From Protula sp. h YS-2021 (Eukaryota; Annelida; Polychaeta; Sabellida; Serpulidae), in assembly GCA_949752745.1 (NCBI GenBank), contig OX457031.1, positions 7,725,328-7,789,327 on the forward strand: DNA of 64,000 nt. The letters run 5' to 3'. The notes beneath the pieces are model-generated. The model saw only the letters and a list, made by a program, of their open reading frames with translations, searched no databases and was not told where the DNA came from. Positions 20,500 through 29,140 of the stretch are shown one piece after another. The position numbers and the translations under genes were made by a program. The first letter of the stretch is position 1. Each line of letters starts with the position of its first letter.

Positions 20500-23400
20500 A
20501 TGGCAACAGTCTACTGTCATGATTGTGATGTGACATTTCCATCTCTGGAAGTGTTCGTGACACATACATGCAAACCAGCTAGGTTGAAACGTGCTCGTGA
20601 AGAGCTTGTTGAGCAGATTGAAGCCAAGAGACGAAAGACCTTACAAGACGGTGTTGAAAGACCTGATCCAGTCCTCTGCTGTAAATGCGCCAAGATATTT
20701 TCATCTTTGGATGCATTTGAGACACATGCATGTGTTGAGATGGAAAATGTGTCTCATGAAGAACAAAGAAAGAAAGAGACAGGACAAGTAGGTAGAGGCA
20801 GAAGAGTGAGTCTTGGTGGAAACGCACAGGAAAGACGGTTTGAGCCTGAAGATGGATCGGATTTGCTACTTGAAATGCGACAACAAGAGAACCGAATCAA
20901 GAGACATTTGCTAGAGACGTTAAATCATGGCATGAAATGGTACATTGTGGTACATGCACGCTTCAAGAAAATGACACCAAATGTTGAAGGCGTGATGGTA
21001 GAACACGTGGATAATGCCTTCATCAGTAGTCCAACATATGCAGCATACAATCCAACGGATATTGAGAAGGACTTACCAGAAGCCTATAAAGAATTGTTTA
21101 CCAGGTTTGATGAACATGAGCGACAAGGTTCTGGCTGGGTGTTGGAAAACATATTATTCATTGAAGTACATATAGCTACGTCAGCGCCACTGGAAGCGAG
21201 CAGTTTTATCCCACTACCGAAGAAAGTAAAGAATACATTAAGTGTGTTAAACATTCAGAATAAAGACAACAAGTGCTTCTTATGGTCTGTATTGGCTCAC
21301 CTTCACCCTTCAACAAACAGCCCATACCGTGTACATCAATACAAAGCATTTGAGAACGAATTGAAGGTGGAAGGCATGACATTTCCAACACCGATTACAG
21401 ACATTCCAAAGTTTGAAAAGGAGAATGATGTGTCCATTAACGTGTTTGGATATGAACATGATGTCGTTGTTCCCATACAACTCAGCCGAAACACCAGCGC
21501 CAACAGCGCCAGAGAAATCAACTTACTTTTGATTAGCAATGACAAGACAAGACATTACTGCCTCATCAAGAATTTCAGCAGACTGATGGCTTATCGATCA
21601 AAACATGATGGAGCTGCTTTTTATTGTTTCAACTGTCTTCACGGGTTTAGGCGACAAGATCTGTTAGACAAGCATCGTGAAGTGTGTGGCAAGCATGGCG
21701 CACAACGTTTATCATTCCCCAAGGAACCCTTCATCAAGTTCAAGAATGTAGCCAAACAACAGCGAGCGCCGTTTGTCATTTATGCAGACTTTGAATGTTT
21801 CACGAAAAAGCATGAAGGAGACAAGTATCAACATCATCGTCCAAACAGCTTCGCCTATGTGGTTGTCAGCCAGTATGATACACGTGCTCCAGTCGTATAT
21901 CGAGGAGATAATGCTGTGAAAGTCTTTTTAGACCACATGGTGAATGAGCGTGATCGTATTGTGCATGGCTTGCTACAGCCAAAGAAAATGGTCATGACTC
22001 ATGAAGATGAAGAGCATTATAAGAACGCCACAGATTGTTACATTTGTCATGAGCCTCTAGGAGCAGATCATGTGAGAGATCATGACCATATCAATGGCAA
22101 ATACCGTGGAGCTGCACATAGTCAATGCAATTTACAATTTCGACTTAGAAAAGATCAGCAGGGAGATAAAGATTCTTTCATCATTCCTGTGTTTTTCCAC
22201 AATTTACGAGGCTATGACAGTCATTTGATCATGGAAGAAATTGGAAAGTTCAAAAACGAAAGGATTACAGTCATTCCCAACACCGTTGAGAAATATATTG
22301 CATTCACCATGAGCAATCTGAAATTTACGGACAGTTATCAGTTCATGAGTACATCTCTACAGAAGTTGGTCTCCAACCTGGCAGCAGAAGGGAAAGACAA
22401 CTTTTATCACATGACGTCACACATTCACGATAGTGACCAACAAGATTTACTGTTGAGAAAGGGAGTGTACCCTTATGATTACGTGGATGAGCCATCCAAA
22501 TTTGCTGAAACACAACTGCCGTCCAAAGACAAGTTTTACAGTCTGCTCAGTGAAGAAGACATTAGTGATGAGGATTATGCGCATGCGCAGAAGGTGTGGG
22601 AGACATTCCACTGTACTACATTTGGCGAATACCATGACTTGTACCTGAAATCAGATGTGTTGCTGCTGGCTGACGTGTTTGAAAACTTCCGTCACGTATG
22701 TCTCAACACATATGAATTAGATCCTGCTCACTACTATACAGCGCCAGGACTGTCGTGGGATGCCATGTTGAAAGCGACAAAGGTGAAATTGGAATTGATC
22801 ATCGACATTGACATGTACCAAATGGTTGAACAAGGTCTACGTGGAGGAATATCTGTCATCACACACAAGTATGCGAAAGCAAATAACCCCTACGTAGCAG
22901 ATTACGATCCCACGAAACCAACCAACTACTTGACGTACCTGGATGCAAACAACTTGTATGGCTGGGCCATGTCGCAAAGCATGCCGGAAAGTGGATTTAT
23001 GTGGGTGAGCGAGCCAGAATCCATTGACTTTATGGATGTGGATGAAGATGATGAGATTGGATACATTTTAGAAGTGGACTTGGAATACCCATATTCAATC
23101 CATGATCATCATAATCACTATCCAGTGGCTCCAGAACGGAAATGTGTGAAAGTGGGAGAATTGTCAAAACATAGTCAGAAGCTACGGAAAGATCTAAACA
23201 TGAAAGGCAAACCTAGTGAAAAGCTCATTCCCAACCTGTGTGACAAGATGAAATATGTGCTTCATTATAGAAATTTACAGCAATATGTCTCACTTGGATT
23301 GAAAGTCACGAAGGTGCATCGTGCCATCATGTTTGCACAGAGCAAATGGTTGGCAAAATACATCTCCTTGAACACGGAAAAGAGAAAGTTGGCCAAGAAC

Positions 23401-24183
23401 CCGTTTGAGAAAGACTTTTTCAAACTGATGAACAACTCTGTGTTTGGCAAAACCATGGAAAATGTGAGAAAGCGCATGAATGTGGAACTTGTTCACAAAG
23501 AAAAGCGGTTCAAGAAACTTGTGGCCAAACCTTCGTTCCACAAATTTAGAATTTTCAACGAAGATTTGACCGCGGTACATTTGCGCAAAGTGGATCTGCT
23601 TCTGGATAAACCCATTCAAGTTGGGTTCACCATTCTCGACCTCAGCAAGGTGCTCATGTTCCACTTTCATTACAACTACATCATGACCAAGTATCCCAAC
23701 GCCAAACTCTTGTTCAGCGACACCGACAGTCTATGTTATGACATAGAAACGGAAGATATCTACAAAGACATGCAGGAAGATGCCGACTTGTTCGACACAA
23801 GTGACTATCCCCCAGATCATTTCCTGCATTCCAACGTGAACAAGAAAGTGCTTGGGAAAATGAAAGATGAGACGGCAGGCATTCCCATTGAAGAGTTTGT
23901 TGGACTTCGACCGAAAATGTATAGTATGATATATGGTGGGAAAGAAAAACGTACGGCTAAAGGCATCACTCGCGCGTGTCAAAGACGGATGAAACATCAG
24001 CAGTATAGAGACAGTTTGTTCAACCAAACGCAAACGATAACCACAGGGCATATCATTCGAAGTCATGACCACCAGATTTTCTCGGAGAAGTTGAGGAAAG
24101 TGGCTCTCTCTCCCTTTGATGACAAGCGATATGTGATGAGTGATGGCTATTCCACTTTGGCGCATGGGCATTACAGTATATAA
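20500..24183 (+). CDS. Family B DNA polymerase (protein-primed type), intact frame
   Basis: Predicted viral replicative polymerase of 1227 aa, of the organellar/viral DNA_pol_B_2 type. I chose the ATG at 20500 (acgATGG) rather than an upstream GTG because the core promoter ends at 20464. The N terminus has zinc-finger-like pairs (C6/C9, C60-C63/H76/C78) and a basic KRRK stretch. A further C2H2-like pair starts at C376. Exonuclease motifs follow: ADFE at 429-432, NLRGYD at 568-573, YLKSD at 715-719. An inserted endonuclease VII/HNH-like zinc module (CYIC at 513-516, then HDH, HSQCN) lies between Exo I and Exo II. Polymerase motif A is DANNLYG from 815, motif B is NNSVFGK from 977, and motif C is DTD at 1074-1076. 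All catalytic motifs are present, so this copy could be functional. It is the only full-length polymerase copy in element 1. Confidence 0.9.
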   Translation: MATVYCHDCDVTFPSLEVFVTHTCKPARLKRAREELVEQIEAKRRKTLQDGVERPDPVLCCKCAKIFSSLDAFETHACVEMENVSHEEQRKKETGQVGRGRRVSLGGNAQERRFEPEDGSDLLLEMRQQENRIKRHLLETLNHGMKWYIVVHARFKKMTPNVEGVMVEHVDNAFISSPTYAAYNPTDIEKDLPEAYKELFTRFDEHERQGSGWVLENILFIEVHIATSAPLEASSFIPLPKKVKNTLSVLNIQNKDNKCFLWSVLAHLHPSTNSPYRVHQYKAFENELKVEGMTFPTPITDIPKFEKENDVSINVFGYEHDVVVPIQLSRNTSANSAREINLLLISNDKTRHYCLIKNFSRLMAYRSKHDGAAFYCFNCLHGFRRQDLLDKHREVCGKHGAQRLSFPKEPFIKFKNVAKQQRAPFVIYADFECFTKKHEGDKYQHHRPNSFAYVVVSQYDTRAPVVYRGDNAVKVFLDHMVNERDRIVHGLLQPKKMVMTHEDEEHYKNATDCYICHEPLGADHVRDHDHINGKYRGAAHSQCNLQFRLRKDQQGDKDSFIIPVFFHNLRGYDSHLIMEEIGKFKNERITVIPNTVEKYIAFTMSNLKFTDSYQFMSTSLQKLVSNLAAEGKDNFYHMTSHIHDSDQQDLLLRKGVYPYDYVDEPSKFAETQLPSKDKFYSLLSEEDISDEDYAHAQKVWETFHCTTFGEYHDLYLKSDVLLLADVFENFRHVCLNTYELDPAHYYTAPGLSWDAMLKATKVKLELIIDIDMYQMVEQGLRGGISVITHKYAKANNPYVADYDPTKPTNYLTYLDANNLYGWAMSQSMPESGFMWVSEPESIDFMDVDEDDEIGYILEVDLEYPYSIHDHHNHYPVAPERKCVKVGELSKHSQKLRKDLNMKGKPSEKLIPNLCDKMKYVLHYRNLQQYVSLGLKVTKVHRAIMFAQSKWLAKYISLNTEKRKLAKNPFEKDFFKLMNNSVFGKTMENVRKRMNVELVHKEKRFKKLVAKPSFHKFRIFNEDLTAVHLRKVDLLLDKPIQVGFTILDLSKVLMFHFHYNYIMTKYPNAKLLFSDTDSLCYDIETEDIYKDMQEDADLFDTSDYPPDHFLHSNVNKKVLGKMKDETAGIPIEEFVGLRPKMYSMIYGGKEKRTAKGITRACQRRMKHQQYRDSLFNQTQTITTGHIIRSHDHQIFSEKLRKVALSPFDDKRYVMSDGYSTLAHGHYSI

Positions 24184-24213
24184 GGGGGAGACACTTCAAC
24201 TTGAGAGTCAGTT
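24177..24213 (+). promoter_or_regulatory. Core promoter of PC4-like gene overlapping polymerase stop
   Basis: TATATAAGG at 24177-24185 spans the polymerase stop codon (TAA at 24181-24183). TCAGTT follows with its A at 24210, 33 nt from the first T. The ATG at 24239 is 29 nt further on. The same arrangement is present in element 3 (46917, with TTAGTT) and in both right arms. Placing the next gene's TATA box on the stop codon is compact, virus-like design. Confidence 0.7.
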
Positions 24214-24238
24214 GAGGTGTGAACACTGAAGCGTCAAC

Positions 24239-24589
24239 ATGAATCGGAAAAGATCTGCAACAACGGATAAGGATACTCTTGCTGATACAGTGAAAGACAT
24301 GAATGTGAAACATCCTGATACTACCATCAAGAAATTAAAAGTGGAGATAGCACCAACACCACAGTCGTGGGATGGAATGCTTTCTCTAGGCAATGGAAAG
24401 TATATCAAGATTATGAAACAAAGTAATGAAGGTGTGATAAACATTCGCAAATACCTCAGAGATGAGGGGACTGGAAAAAACCGTCCAACGAAAAAGGGAA
24501 TTTTGCTGACAATACCTGAATGGAAAATGCTGAAGAAGCAGGTGAAAGAAGTGGATAAAAGGCTTCGCAGACAAGACGACAAGTCATAA
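24239..24589 (+). CDS. PC4-like single-strand DNA-binding protein
   Basis: A 116-aa protein whose residues 48-108 resemble the C-terminal ssDNA-binding domain of transcriptional coactivator PC4/Sub1. It has an aromatic strand (GKYIKIMK), INIRKYLRD, a basic turn (GKNRPTKKG), the strand GILLTIPEW, and a final helix. The order and the TKKGILL...EW..LK pattern are typical of PC4. The N-terminal 40 residues are basic and polar. PC4 folds bind melted DNA, so a role in replication or transcription of the element is plausible. It has its own TATA promoter and begins a cluster with the next three genes. Family assignment is by eye from pattern. Confidence 0.72.
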   Translation: MNRKRSATTDKDTLADTVKDMNVKHPDTTIKKLKVEIAPTPQSWDGMLSLGNGKYIKIMKQSNEGVINIRKYLRDEGTGKNRPTKKGILLTIPEWKMLKKQVKEVDKRLRRQDDKS

Positions 24590-24602
24590 CAAGGTAACAA
24601 TC

Positions 24603-24974
24603 ATGAATGCACTCATGCTGAACGGTGGTGTTTACCTTACTGTCAATGAGAGGAATGAAGTGATACTAGATTCTAAGACAAGTTATCATCGGTTTAAACC
24701 TGAAGTGTGGAAAGATTTTAAAACCATACCGCTTGAACCTGGGTTTGAACGCAGACTTGAAAATAAACTGGAAGTGACGGTGGCTGAATATGATTCTAAC
24801 ATACGTGTGACATTCTGTAGAAATCTTTTACAGGATTATCCAAAGGATTATAAGGGAGTTGTGCCAGATACACCCTATGCACAGTTGATCTTCTTTGATA
24901 TCAAGAACTGGCGCGCAGTCTTACGATTCCTAGAAGCGATACAACATCCACTGTTCGACATCATCCGAGTATAA
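24603..24974 (+). CDS. Small protein, possibly PC4-related (gene 2)
   Basis: A 123-aa protein, 13 nt after the PC4-like gene, with no TATA box of its own. It has a basic and hydrophobic strand (NKLEVTVAEYD), a second strand ending in cysteine (IRVTFCR), and a C-terminal 'LIFFDIKNWRAVLRFLEAI' segment. The last matches the strand plus tryptophan plus helix that closes the PC4 domain. I infer a diverged duplicate of the PC4-like gene, without a recognised function. The mirror copy in the right arm has lost this ATG. Confidence 0.55.
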   Translation: MNALMLNGGVYLTVNERNEVILDSKTSYHRFKPEVWKDFKTIPLEPGFERRLENKLEVTVAEYDSNIRVTFCRNLLQDYPKDYKGVVPDTPYAQLIFFDIKNWRAVLRFLEAIQHPLFDIIRV

Positions 24975-24977
24975 AAG

Positions 24978-25319
24978 ATGGAAGACTATGTGTTGGATTA
25001 TGAACCCATGACATATGGATTCTCATACATGAGAAACTTATGTGATGATATTGTGCTACGACATTTTGGACAGTATCTCGTCCTATCGCTTGATGACCAA
25101 TCCGTGTTGAAGGATCATCTAGACAAGTTGAGAATGCCCGGCTTTCTCCTAGCAGTCTCAAATGAATTAGAAGTGCGTGTGACTGAGAACGGTCTAGACG
25201 TGTTTGTACAATTTCGCCAATATGACGAGCTTACAGAAGACTGCGACATCATCACCCTCAGCACAGTGGAATGGAACGCGCTGTTACAAGCATTGGATTG
25301 GAAAGAACCTAACGCTTGA
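24978..25319 (+). CDS. Small protein, possibly PC4-related (gene 3)
   Basis: A 113-aa protein starting only 3 nt after the previous stop (TAA AAG ATG). It has the strand LEVRVTENGLDVFVQFRQ, then 'IITLSTVEWNALLQALD', the same strand-tryptophan-helix ending as genes 1, 2 and 4. It lacks its own promoter motif, so it is probably translated from a shared message. Its stop codon lies inside the next gene. Confidence 0.55.
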   Translation: MEDYVLDYEPMTYGFSYMRNLCDDIVLRHFGQYLVLSLDDQSVLKDHLDKLRMPGFLLAVSNELEVRVTENGLDVFVQFRQYDELTEDCDIITLSTVEWNALLQALDWKEPNA

Positions 25320-25596
25320 ATTCAAAGAGGGAGGAATACAACTCAAGCGGGGCATCAAATCCATTGAGCTGACACAACCTATGCGTGTGATGGACATTGA
25401 CTTAGAAGAAGGATATGAACTGAAACTGTCTGAACATGAAACTGTTAAAGTGATAAAGTTTGGTGATGTGTGTTATGTGAGCTTTCATAGCATTTACAAA
25501 CATGGATGTAATGTCTATGATACCTATATCAATTTAGATTCTAATGAATGGTATTCATTGATGAATGTATTGAAAAATGAATGTGTTTGTAAATAA
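25312..25596 (+). CDS. Small protein, possibly PC4-related (gene 4), no ATG
   Basis: A 94-aa frame overlapping gene 3 by 8 nt. In element 3 the overlap reads ATGCTTGA (start ATG, stop TGA). In element 1 the same position reads ACGCTTGA, so an ACG start or reinitiation at a later methionine must be assumed, or the gene is dead. It has 'YELKLSEHETVKVIKF', a strand with VSFHSIYK, then 'TYINLDSNEWYSLMNVLK', the common ending of the cluster. Upstream residues in this frame overlap gene 3 and are probably not coding. Confidence 0.5.
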   Translation, partial: TLEFKEGGIQLKRGIKSIELTQPMRVMDIDLEEGYELKLSEHETVKVIKFGDVCYVSFHSIYKHGCNVYDTYINLDSNEWYSLMNVLKNECVCK

Positions 25597-25915
25597 AAAG
25601 TTTGTAAATAGTGTAAATAGACTTTGTGGTTAAGAGTGTGTAGTTAAGAGTTTGTAAATAGACTTTGTAAACTTTGTAAATAGTGTAAATAAAAGTTTGT
25701 AAATAGTGTAAATAGACTTTGTAGTTAAGAGTTTGTAAATAGTGTTTGTAAACTTTGTAAATAGTGTTTGTAGTTAAGAATTTGTAAATAAACGTATGTA
25801 CAACACAATAAACAAGACTGTTTGAAAACTTGGTTTGTTTTATTTAACAACAACAACAACTTAACTAATATAACAACAACTTAACTACAACTTAACTAAT
25901 ATAACAACAACAACA
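25597..25915. terminator. Convergent 3' spacer with signals on both strands
   Basis: An AT-rich spacer between the rightward small-gene cluster and the leftward protease/capsid pair. It has repeated 'gtttgtaaatagtgtaaata' units, and AATAAA-type hexamers on the + strand near 25594, 25788 and 25808. On the - strand there are AATAAAAC-type signals near 25838 and 25918. There is also an 'aacaacaacttaactaatat' repeat. It is mirrored at about 29141-29459. Confidence 0.6.
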
Positions 25916-26353
25916 TTAATAAAACAATGGTTTATAATGTCTATATACAAAATCCTTTACAATAAAATCACCATCCTTTCTTTTTAATATATTCACAATA
26001 TCAAACATACTCTGACCTCGAGCTCTATGTAATATATAATATACACAATAAAAACCACATGACGATGATATTGGCGTTTGTAATGAGATAGAATTATACA
26101 TATAGTCATTTCTTAAAAACATGTCTAAACGATCATCGAGAGGGAACAGTCCATAAGAGTCAAAATATTCTGCAGGGTCTTTATCATAATACACTGCCAC
26201 CCAATGTTCTCCTGGTTCATCTTGATCGTCTGTGTTGATGACATAGGCGCCGCGTTGTAAAGATGGTAACTGGTCCATGGCAAACACGCCTTGAAACAAG
26301 TCTTTGGTCATGACATCATGACTCAATATGGCATCAATCTGCTTCGTGTTCAT
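25916..26353 (-). CDS. Adenain-like cysteine protease
   Basis: A 145-aa protein with the adenovirus-protease (C5) arrangement: His50 in GEHWVAVYYD, Asp65 in FDSYG, Gln92 before the nucleophile, and Cys99 in SSSCGFYCVYY. Such proteases mature capsid proteins in adenoviruses, Polintons and adintoviruses. The start ATG overlaps the capsid-gene stop as ATGA, so it is probably translated by reinitiation after the capsid gene. Length is short compared with adenain (about 200 aa) but the core is complete. Confidence 0.82.
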   Translation of the reverse strand: MNTKQIDAILSHDVMTKDLFQGVFAMDQLPSLQRGAYVINTDDQDEPGEHWVAVYYDKDPAEYFDSYGLFPLDDRLDMFLRNDYMYNSISLQTPISSSCGFYCVYYILHRARGQSMFDIVNILKRKDGDFIVKDFVYRHYKPLFY

Positions 26354-27723
26354 GACTGGTAGTCGAATTGAATGCTGCGATTTGCACTGATCTCAATAAT
26401 GTTGTCAAATTCAGCATAGACAATGACACTGATTGTAGGTTGCAAAGCCGTAGCAAAGTTCATTTCTAGCCGCAAATTCCCATGCTTGATCAGGGGGAAA
26501 TGATCATCGCCATCATAATCCGGTGTTAAGTCAAACGAAAATAAAGCATAACCTCTAGGCCAATCTTCCCGTTTTATAATGGAACTTTTCTCACCATTCA
26601 ACCGATCAAACGATTTGTAAAGCGTTTCAAAAGCGTCCAGGTATTTGTTCTGTGTAATGTCAAGCTTGAGAGGTTTGGATAGAACTGGTTCACCATCCGT
26701 GTACAGTTGCATATAGTCCAGATCAAAATGTTTGAAATCATATGGATTCCTCAATACTGATCCACCAAAAGCTTCATTATGAACCAGACCAATGACAATA
26801 CGATTTGGTAATTGACCCAAAAAGATGTTATCTTTCACAAAAGACTGAAATCCTGCTGGAATAGCCAAGACTTTACATTCTTTTCTAGTGATGATGATCT
26901 TGGCAGGACTTTTCATCAATGCATCTGTATGTCCTAACTGAATACCTGGACTCACCCTCACTTCGCGAATGGTTAAAAATGCCTCTTTCACTTCTACCTT
27001 ATAGGTATTATCTGCAGCCATCAATACATAGTCATCTTTTTGTCTATGGAAACGCAATTTCAAACTGATGCCATTCGGAAGATAACGATCCTGCTCAAAC
27101 AAATCTATCCTTAAACCATCAGTAAGCATAACATCACGGCTAAGACGTGTATGCAAATAACGATGATGTAAGCCATTATTGCCTTGCTCAGCCAAGTCAC
27201 CACCGTCGGCATTGACATGAAACCCGGATACATATTGTTCATGACTAGGTCTTTTCACCTCATGACTATTCATTGACCCAACAGTATCCTTGTACATGAG
27301 ACGCATAGAGCGCTCAGAATGCAGACTTTCTTCCGAATCATGGATGAGATGAGAGATAATGCTGGTATAACCATGAGTATTGTTGCTATGCGAAACCAAA
27401 CGATCATTCAGAAACAATTCAATATTAGACCATAACCCATTAAACACATCATTGATGCAAGAGACATTATCATCTGCGCCACACTCTGTTCCATCGGCCT
27501 TTAGAATGCGACATACAATATGAAGTTTGCTGTTCTTTAAATCTAGATATTCTTCTGTACTCGCAGGAATGTAGAATTCTATTGGAGCGCCTTCTCTAAT
27601 ACATGTAAGTGGTTGATAGTCAACATTATAACTTTTCTCTACAGCAGTTTGCGTCGGTGGTACGTGAAACCATTTCAATGGAGAAAGACTACATTCACAC
27701 GAATGATTATGAATGAGAGACAT
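26350..27723 (-). CDS. Capsid-like protein (F54H12.2-like family), full-length frame
   Basis: A 457-aa protein resembling the family annotated in many invertebrate genomes as 'uncharacterized F54H12.2-like'. Its N-terminal PPTQTAVE and 'CIREGAPIEFYIPAS' are recognisable. That family occurs beside adenain-like proteases and viral polymerases and is regarded as a hexon-type (jelly-roll) major capsid candidate. The capsid role is inference from family and neighbourhood. This is the only complete copy in the window. Its start lies next to the palindrome centre, so no TATA box is seen upstream; the native promoter may have been lost. The frame ends in ATGA shared with the protease start. Confidence 0.65.
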   Translation of the reverse strand: MSLIHNHSCECSLSPLKWFHVPPTQTAVEKSYNVDYQPLTCIREGAPIEFYIPASTEEYLDLKNSKLHIVCRILKADGTECGADDNVSCINDVFNGLWSNIELFLNDRLVSHSNNTHGYTSIISHLIHDSEESLHSERSMRLMYKDTVGSMNSHEVKRPSHEQYVSGFHVNADGGDLAEQGNNGLHHRYLHTRLSRDVMLTDGLRIDLFEQDRYLPNGISLKLRFHRQKDDYVLMAADNTYKVEVKEAFLTIREVRVSPGIQLGHTDALMKSPAKIIITRKECKVLAIPAGFQSFVKDNIFLGQLPNRIVIGLVHNEAFGGSVLRNPYDFKHFDLDYMQLYTDGEPVLSKPLKLDITQNKYLDAFETLYKSFDRLNGEKSSIIKREDWPRGYALFSFDLTPDYDGDDHFPLIKHGNLRLEMNFATALQPTISVIVYAEFDNIIEISANRSIQFDYQS

Positions 27724-27749
27724 TTTTTTTTCTTTAAAGAAAAAGCGCT
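27307..27749. other. Asymmetric centre of element 1 palindrome
   Basis: About 440 bp present in the left arm only: the first 139 codons of the capsid gene plus 'tttctttaaagaaaaagcgc'. Right after the capsid ATG is a 16-bp perfect palindrome (TTTTCTTTAAAGAAAA, 27729-27744). The right arm then resumes inside the capsid gene at about 27746, with GCGCT shared by both sides of the junction. A simple reading is a fold-back at the small palindrome, followed by a microhomology deletion that removed one side of the centre. Confidence 0.65.
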
Positions 27750-28706
27750 ATGCGTCTCATGTACAAGGATACTGTTGGGTCAATGAATAGTCATGAGGTG
27801 AAAATACCTAGTCATGAACAATATGTATCCGGGTTTCATGTCAATGCCGACGGTGGTGACTTGGCTGAGCAAGGCAATAATGGCTTACATCATCGTTATT
27901 TGCATACACGTCTTAGCCGTGATGTTATGCTTACTGATGGTTTAAGGATAGATTTGTTTGAGCAGGATCGTTATCTTCCGAATGGCATCAGTTTGAAATT
28001 GCGTTTCCATAGACAAAAAGATGACTATGTATTGATGGCTGCAGATAATACCTATAAGGTAGAAGTGAAAGAGGCATTTTTAACCATTCGCGAAGTGAGG
28101 GTGAGTCCAGGTATTCAGTTAGGACATACAGATGCATTGATGAAAAGTCCTGCCAAGATCATCATCACTAGAAAAGAATGTAAAGTCTTGGCTATTCCAG
28201 CAGGATTTCAGTCTTTTGTGAAAGATAACATCTTTTTGGGTCAATTATCAAATCGTATTGTCATTGGTCTGGTTCATAATGAAGCTTTTGGTGGATCAGT
28301 ATTGAGGAATCCATATGATTTCAAACATTTTGATCTGGACTATATGCAACTGTACACGGATGGTGAACCAGTTCTATCCAAACCTCTCAAGCTTGACATT
28401 ACACAGAACAAATACCTGGACGCTTTTGAAACGCTTTACAAATCGTTTGATCGGTTGAATGGTGAGAAAAGTTCCATTATAAAACGGGAAGATTGGCCTA
28501 GAGGTTATGCTTTATTTTCGTTTGACTTAACACCGGATTATGACGGCGATGATCATTTCCCCCTGATCAAGCATGGGAATTTGCGGCTAGAAATGAACTT
28601 TGCTACGGCTTTGCAACCTACAATCAGTGTCATTGTCTATGCTGAATTTGACAACATTATTGAGATCAGTGCAAATCGCAGCATTCAATTCGACTACCAG
28701 TCATGA
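27750..28706 (+). pseudogene. Capsid-like gene, 5'-truncated (right arm)
   Basis: Inverted copy of the capsid gene, lacking the first 139 codons because the palindrome junction falls inside it. The remaining frame (318 aa, matching codons 140-457) is open. It differs from the left copy by at least two replacements (Arg to Ile early on, Pro to Ser in the LGQLPNR segment). The first methionine is internal, so a stable capsid protein is unlikely. Confidence 0.75.
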
Positions 28707-29140
28707 ACACGAAGCAGATTGATGCCATATTGAGTCATGATGTCATGACCAAAGACTTGTTTCAAGGCGTGTTTGCCATGGACCAGTTACCATCTTTACA
28801 ACGCGGCGCCTATGTCATCAACACAGACGATCAAGATGAACCAGGAGAACATTGGGTGGCAGTGTATTATGATAAAGACCCTGCAGAATATTTTGACTCT
28901 TATGGACTGTTCCCTCTCGATGATCGTTTAGACATGTTTTTAAGAAATGACTATATGTATAATTCTATCTCATTACAAACGCCAATATCATCGTCATGTG
29001 GTTTTTATTGTGTATATTATATATTACATAGAGCTCGAGGTCAGAGTATGTTTGATATTGTGAATATATTAAAAAGAAAGGATGGTGATTTTATTGTAAA
29101 GGATTTTGTATATAGACATTATAAACCATTGTTTTATTAA
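28703..29140 (+). CDS. Adenain-like protease (right arm copy)
   Basis: Mirror copy of the protease, 145 aa, with the same His50, Asp65, Gln92 and Cys99, and no difference from the left copy at the protein level. It keeps the ATGA overlap with the truncated capsid frame. Because the capsid gene upstream has lost its 5' end and promoter region, expression is uncertain. Confidence 0.75.
   Translation: MNTKQIDAILSHDVMTKDLFQGVFAMDQLPSLQRGAYVINTDDQDEPGEHWVAVYYDKDPAEYFDSYGLFPLDDRLDMFLRNDYMYNSISLQTPISSSCGFYCVYYILHRARGQSMFDIVNILKRKDGDFIVKDFVYRHYKPLFY

Noticed and set aside
25204..25311. Upstream part of the gene 4 frame overlapping gene 3
   Set aside because: Its sequence is the shifted reading of conserved gene 3 codons; element 3 shows an ATG at the overlap.
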